DNA of 33,407 nucleotides from CAYMEK01 sp964389305. Lineage in GTDB: Bacteria > Spirochaetota > Spirochaetia > SZUA-6 > DRHE01. The DNA lies in contig CAYMEK010000050.1 of the NCBI GenBank assembly GCA_964389305.1, forward strand, positions 1 to 33,407, given 5' to 3'. A program made the position numbers and the translations under genes. Below are positions 30,149 through 33,407 of the stretch, one piece after another. The notes under the pieces were generated by a model, which was given only the letters and a program-made list of their open reading frames with translations, was not told where the DNA came from and made no database searches. Positions within the stretch are counted from its first letter, which is position 1. Each line of letters begins with the position of its first letter.

Positions 30149-31810
30149 ATGGGAAAGGTGAAAACCAGCGGAGCCAAAGCCCTGGTCCGCGCTCTGGAGA
30201 TGCAGGGGGTGGAGGTGATCTTCGGGTATCCAGGAGGGGCTACTCTGCCGATCTACGACGAGATCGGTAAATCCTCGATCCGTCACTTTCTGGCCCGTCA
30301 CGAGCAAGGCGCAGCCCACATGGCGGACGGCTACGCCCGTTCGACCGGGAAGACAGGGGTCTGCATGGCCACCAGCGGTCCGGGAGCGACCAACCTGGTC
30401 ACGGGTCTGGCCAATGCCTTTATGGACTCCTCGCCCCTGGTCGCCATCACCGGCCAGGTTCCCCGGCCGATGATCGGCAACGACGCCTTCCAGGAAGTCG
30501 ACATCACCGGGATCACCATTCCCATCACCAAGCACAACTATCTCGTTCAGCAGGCCTCGGAAATCCCGCACTGCATCCAGGAGGCGTTCTACCTGGCTTC
30601 CACGGGCAGAAAAGGACCGGTGCTGATAGATATACCCCGGGACGTACAGCAAGAGATCTTCGCTCCCCACCAGGCCAAGTATCCGCCCCTGGAAGGATAT
30701 AAGCCTACGGTCGAGGGGCATCCCGGGCAGATCAAGCGAGCCGCCGCCCTGCTGAGATCCTCCGAAAGGCCGCTGGTCATCGCCGGCGGGGGGGTAAGCC
30801 TTTCCGGGGCCCGGGGCGAGCTGATCAGGCTGGCCGAGAAGGCCGACATCCCGGTGGTCTATACATTGATGGGCAAGGCTTCCTTTCCCAACTCCCATCC
30901 TCTGTGTCTGGGGCTGATGGGCTATCACGGCCGCGTAGAGTCTAACACAGCCGTTTCCAGGGCGGACGTGATCCTGGCGGCGGGTACCCGCTTCGGCGAT
31001 AGGACCACCGGACCGCTGGACACCTTCGCTTCCCAGGCCAAAATCATCCATATCGACATCGATCCGGCCGAGATCAGCAAGAACGTGCCGATCTACCTGC
31101 CTATTGTAGGGGATGCAGGACACATACTTGGCGAGCTGTCCGAGCTAGTCCCTTCGGCGAAGCATGAGGATTGGATCGGGCAGCTGCGGGAGGTGGCTGC
31201 ACAGCATCCTTCGAAGGGCAAAATGTCCGGGGTTTCGATTCCCGGCATCCTCAAAACCTTAAAAACCGTTTGCCGGGACCCGCTCATTGTCACCGACGTG
31301 GGGCGGCATCAGATTTTCACCGCTCACTACTTTCCCGTGGAAGCGGAGCGCTCCTTCGTAACCTCGGGAGGTCTGGGTACCATGGGGTTCGGGGTGCCGG
31401 CCGCCATCGGGGCCAAGGTGGGGAACCCCGAACGTAACGTGGTCGACATCGCCGGGGACGGCAGCTTCATGATGACCTGCCAGGAGCTGGCAGCTGCGGT
31501 AACCGAAGAGGTCCCGGTTGTGATCCTGGTGATGAACGACTACTGTCTAGGCATGATCAAACAGCTCCAGGACGCCAAGTACGGAAAGCGCCACGAGGCC
31601 TGCAAATTCGGCAGAAATGTAGACTTCGCCCGCCTGGCTGAGAGCATGGGCGCGGTGGGGTTCACGGTGAAAGAAGAGCGGGAGATCGCCCCGACGATCG
31701 AAAAGAGTCTGGCTGCGGGCCGCCCGGTGGTGGTGGACTGCGTGCTCCAGGACACCTCGAACGTTTACCCCATGGTAACGGGTGCCTCTCTTCTGGACTA
31801 CGTGGAATAG
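30149..31810 (+). CDS. ilvB: Acetolactate synthase large (catalytic) subunit
   Basis: This 553-residue ThDP-dependent enzyme catalyses the first step of valine/leucine/isoleucine biosynthesis: two pyruvate to 2-acetolactate, or pyruvate plus 2-oxobutyrate to acetohydroxybutyrate. Seen are VIFGYPGGATLPIYD, the catalytic glutamate in RHEQGAAHMADGYAR (Glu52), SGPGATNLVTGLANA, the middle FAD domain with GTRFGDRTTG, and the ThDP-Mg motif GDGSF (436-440) with the Asn of VMNDYCLGMIKQ. The ATG at 30149 follows AAAGGAG; an ATG at 30113 inside the preceding gene is less likely. The regulatory subunit gene follows after 9 bases. Confidence 0.97.
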   Translation: MGKVKTSGAKALVRALEMQGVEVIFGYPGGATLPIYDEIGKSSIRHFLARHEQGAAHMADGYARSTGKTGVCMATSGPGATNLVTGLANAFMDSSPLVAITGQVPRPMIGNDAFQEVDITGITIPITKHNYLVQQASEIPHCIQEAFYLASTGRKGPVLIDIPRDVQQEIFAPHQAKYPPLEGYKPTVEGHPGQIKRAAALLRSSERPLVIAGGGVSLSGARGELIRLAEKADIPVVYTLMGKASFPNSHPLCLGLMGYHGRVESNTAVSRADVILAAGTRFGDRTTGPLDTFASQAKIIHIDIDPAEISKNVPIYLPIVGDAGHILGELSELVPSAKHEDWIGQLREVAAQHPSKGKMSGVSIPGILKTLKTVCRDPLIVTDVGRHQIFTAHYFPVEAERSFVTSGGLGTMGFGVPAAIGAKVGNPERNVVDIAGDGSFMMTCQELAAAVTEEVPVVILVMNDYCLGMIKQLQDAKYGKRHEACKFGRNVDFARLAESMGAVGFTVKEEREIAPTIEKSLAAGRPVVVDCVLQDTSNVYPMVTGASLLDYVE

Positions 31811-31819
31811 GAGGAGCGG

Positions 31820-32320
31820 ATGAGACACACCATTTCGGTTCTCTGTGACGACACTCCCGGCGTCATGACCAGGGTGTCCGGTTTGTTCTCTCGAAGAGGT
31901 TTCAATATCGAGAGCCTAAGCGTTGGACACACCGAGCTGCCAGGCAAGAGCCGTTTCACCATCGTTACTACCGGGGACGACCGGGTCCTGGAGCAGGTCC
32001 GCAAACAGCTCCAGAAACTGGTGCATGTGATCAAAGCCTGGGACATCAAGCAGGCCGAGGCGGTCGAGAGGGAGCATGCCCTGCTGAAAATCGAAGTAGA
32101 AGACCGGCGCCGGGCGGAGCTGCTGCAAATCGTCACCGCGGTGCAAGCCCGCATCGTTGACTCCAGCGGTTCGATCTGGATCCTGGAGGTGACAGGCGAT
32201 ACCGGCTCGGTGGACAACGCCTTTAATTTATTTAAAGATTATCATATTCTTGAATCTATCAGGACCGGAAAGATTGCTCTGGAGAGGGGCCCGAGCCGCG
32301 TAATGGCCAGGAAGAAATAG
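31820..32320 (+). CDS. ilvH: Acetolactate synthase small (regulatory) subunit
   Basis: This 166-residue regulatory subunit activates IlvB and gives valine feedback. The N-terminal ACT domain (residues 2-75) has RHTISVLCDDTPGVMTRVSG, LFSRRGFNIESLSVG and the KLVHVIKAWDI segment. The C-terminal ALS_ss_C domain has VEDRRRAELLQIV, SSGSIWILEVTGD and a final RTGKIALERG. A strong AGGAGGAG precedes the ATG, overlapping the end of ilvB. The next gene starts 3 bases after its stop, so the three are one operon. Confidence 0.96.
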   Translation: MRHTISVLCDDTPGVMTRVSGLFSRRGFNIESLSVGHTELPGKSRFTIVTTGDDRVLEQVRKQLQKLVHVIKAWDIKQAEAVEREHALLKIEVEDRRRAELLQIVTAVQARIVDSSGSIWILEVTGDTGSVDNAFNLFKDYHILESIRTGKIALERGPSRVMARKK

Positions 32321-32323
32321 CCG

Positions 32324-33214
32324 ATGGACCGGGTTCAGGCGCAGTATATCACCCGAAGAAAGAAAGAAGATCTGTCCTTCATGGTGATCCGTTTCATGAA
32401 GGCTTATATTATCTTTGACGGTATCTACGCCGTCTTTAAAGATGTCCAAAACGGTGGAGCCGGCTTCGGACGGGCGGGGTTGTTCGCCAAAATCAAGACC
32501 CTGGAGGAGAAACTCGTTTTCGACATCAAGGAGAAAGCCCACTTCCTGTTCCGCAGCGAGCCCGGCGAAAACAGCGAGCAGGACCTGGTGAGCGAGAAGT
32601 TCGCCGATCTGGAAAAGATCCTGCTGCTGAGCCAGGATCAGCCAGCCTACAAAACGCAGGCGCGGGAGGTGTTTCGCGCCTTGAGGCAATCGCTGGTGCG
32701 CAAATCCATCGATTCCTACGTGGGCACCGGATTCCACCTGTTCATGATCCTTCGGGAAAGCGTGTATCAGCTCGAGTTCTACGTACCCCAATACCTCCAG
32801 GAGCTCGAATACCTGACCCGGATCGAGTACCTGACCCAGCGTATCGGCTACGATCTCGACGAGGAAGAGGAGCACGAGCTGGCCCATATCCGCCAGGTGG
32901 TAAAGCTCTGCCAGAGTATCGCCTCGGACACACGAGAGCTGGCCGCGATCGCCCTGGAGCGCTGCAAGTCGCTGTTCGGAGAAACCGCCGAGATCATTCG
33001 CCACGCCATCGAGGAATCGGAGTCGAACGAGGTCCTGATTCTCAACCTCTTGAAGGAGCGGGAGCTGGTCGAGCAGGTCTACGGTCCGGGTTCCTGCGAA
33101 GCCCTGATGAACCACATTTTCCGCTGCGCCGAAAACGACAGGCAGGGCGGACTGGAGAAGGCCTTGCAGTTCGTGAAAGACTCCTGCGGAAACATAGAGG
33201 CCCTGAACCTATAG
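32324..33214 (+). CDS. Helical protein of unknown function downstream of ilvH
   Basis: This 296-residue protein belongs to no family I recognise. It is soluble, with no signal peptide, mostly predicted alpha-helical and acidic in the middle (DLDEEEEHELAHIRQVVKL). It has an aromatic-rich start (FMVIRFMKAYIIFDGIYAVF, residues 19-38) and a helical, leucine-rich C-terminus (NEVLILNLLKERELVEQVYG). It contains no nucleotide-binding or metal motif. It starts 3 bases after ilvH and is probably co-translated, but a link to amino acid synthesis is not evident. It overlaps the convergent partial gene by 6 bases at its 3' end. Composition matches the neighbours, so there is no sign of transfer. Confidence 0.8.
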   Translation: MDRVQAQYITRRKKEDLSFMVIRFMKAYIIFDGIYAVFKDVQNGGAGFGRAGLFAKIKTLEEKLVFDIKEKAHFLFRSEPGENSEQDLVSEKFADLEKILLLSQDQPAYKTQAREVFRALRQSLVRKSIDSYVGTGFHLFMILRESVYQLEFYVPQYLQELEYLTRIEYLTQRIGYDLDEEEEHELAHIRQVVKLCQSIASDTRELAAIALERCKSLFGETAEIIRHAIEESESNEVLILNLLKERELVEQVYGPGSCEALMNHIFRCAENDRQGGLEKALQFVKDSCGNIEALNL

Positions 33215-33407
33215 CACCTCTTCTTTGTGTACTCGAAACTCGAACACTCCACCTCTTCCGTTCAGAACCGGATAGCGTCGCCAATCGTCGTACCGCAGGC
33301 GCCGGAGGACTGCCGGCACCCCTCCGGCGGCAAGGAAGTTCTTGAAGTTGGCATGGTGCTCCGCCCCGGCCAGCAGGCCACCGCCGAGGAGATTCAGGAG
33401 TTCTGCG
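33209..33407 (-). CDS. C-terminal end of an unrecognised protein, cut by the window edge
   Basis: An open frame of 65 codons runs from the window edge to a TAG at 33209-33211. It reads ELLNLLGGGLLAGAEHHANF, KNFLAAGGVPAVLRRLRYDD, WRRYPVLNGRGGVFEFRVHK and ends EEVL. It has coherent amino acid composition and wobble GC, and it is convergent with the upstream + gene, overlapping its stop by 6 bases. I do not recognise the family from this end. Confidence 0.6.
   Translation of the reverse strand, partial: AELLNLLGGGLLAGAEHHANFKNFLAAGGVPAVLRRLRYDDWRRYPVLNGRGGVFEFRVHKEEVL

Noticed and set aside
29945..31123. 392-codon open frame on the minus strand
   Set aside because: It is the antisense of ilvB and the small coiled-coil gene.
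1..33407. tRNA genes, rRNA, CRISPR array, prophage or insertion sequence
   Set aside because: I looked in all intergenic stretches for tRNA T-arm sequences, direct repeats with spacers, and transposase or integrase motifs; none could be supported.

Overview
This is a GC-rich bacterial chromosome segment that reads like a Spirochaetota genome, most likely a metagenome-assembled scaffold (a 100-base run of N lies at 16612-16711). The assignment is an inference. It rests on the density of binding-protein-dependent sugar importers, on solute-binding proteins with short signal peptides ending in an FA-G-KE type sequence and no lipobox cysteine, on a DUF4954/DUF6819 protein (a family I associate mainly with spirochaetes and Bacteroidetes), and on small signal-peptide-bearing outer-membrane barrel proteins. 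No rRNA, tRNA, insertion sequence, phage or CRISPR array was seen.

Layout. Bases 1-484 hold no supported gene. A small outer-membrane protein (485-1078, +) ends at a good intrinsic terminator. Bases 1152-9005 (-) form a polyol/sugar catabolic region. A carbohydrate ABC importer (binding protein and two permeases) is followed, behind a separate promoter, by Zn-dehydrogenase, glycerol kinase, DeoR-type regulator and GatD-like Zn-dehydrogenase. A second DeoR-type regulator (9140-9922, -) is divergent from a UroD/MtaA-like protein and a cytosolic FG-GAP-like protein (10158-12388, +). A palindrome with TATCGAA half-sites precedes the first importer, and related half-sites sit in front of this regulator and the UroD-like gene, which suggests one small regulon.

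Bases 12422-21509 (-) are one long catabolic operon. In transcription order it holds a binding protein, an intercistronic terminator, two permeases, a 57-codon remnant of a polyol dehydrogenase, a DUF4954 left-handed beta-helix protein broken by the assembly gap, a SIS-domain sugar-phosphate isomerase, DhaK, DhaL and a GarR-like dehydrogenase. Neither importer has its own ATPase, so a shared MsmK/UgpC-type ATPase elsewhere is implied. Both importers have a strong hairpin with a T-tract between binding protein and permease genes, which would give excess binding protein.

The right third is mixed housekeeping and accessory content. It has a lipoprotein with two PD40 repeats overlapping an aminotransferase (-), a second barrel protein and an exported endonuclease/exonuclease/phosphatase-fold enzyme (+), and a B12-binding radical SAM protein of the HpnP/DUF4070 type (+). 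These are followed by a LemA-TPM-TPM membrane operon (-), a small coiled-coil protein, ilvB, ilvH and an unrecognised helical protein (+), and the C-terminal end of an unrecognised gene running off the window (-).

The best candidate for an undescribed system is the 9.1-21.6 kb block. It combines a dedicated importer, an SIS isomerase, a divergent DhaK with DhaL but no DhaM, a beta-hydroxyacid dehydrogenase, DUF4954, and a neighbouring pair of a UroD-like protein lacking the usual zinc ligands with a cytosolic propeller-like protein. I can propose that it processes a sugar, sugar acid or amino sugar to a ketotetrose or triose, but the substrate cannot be read from the sequence.
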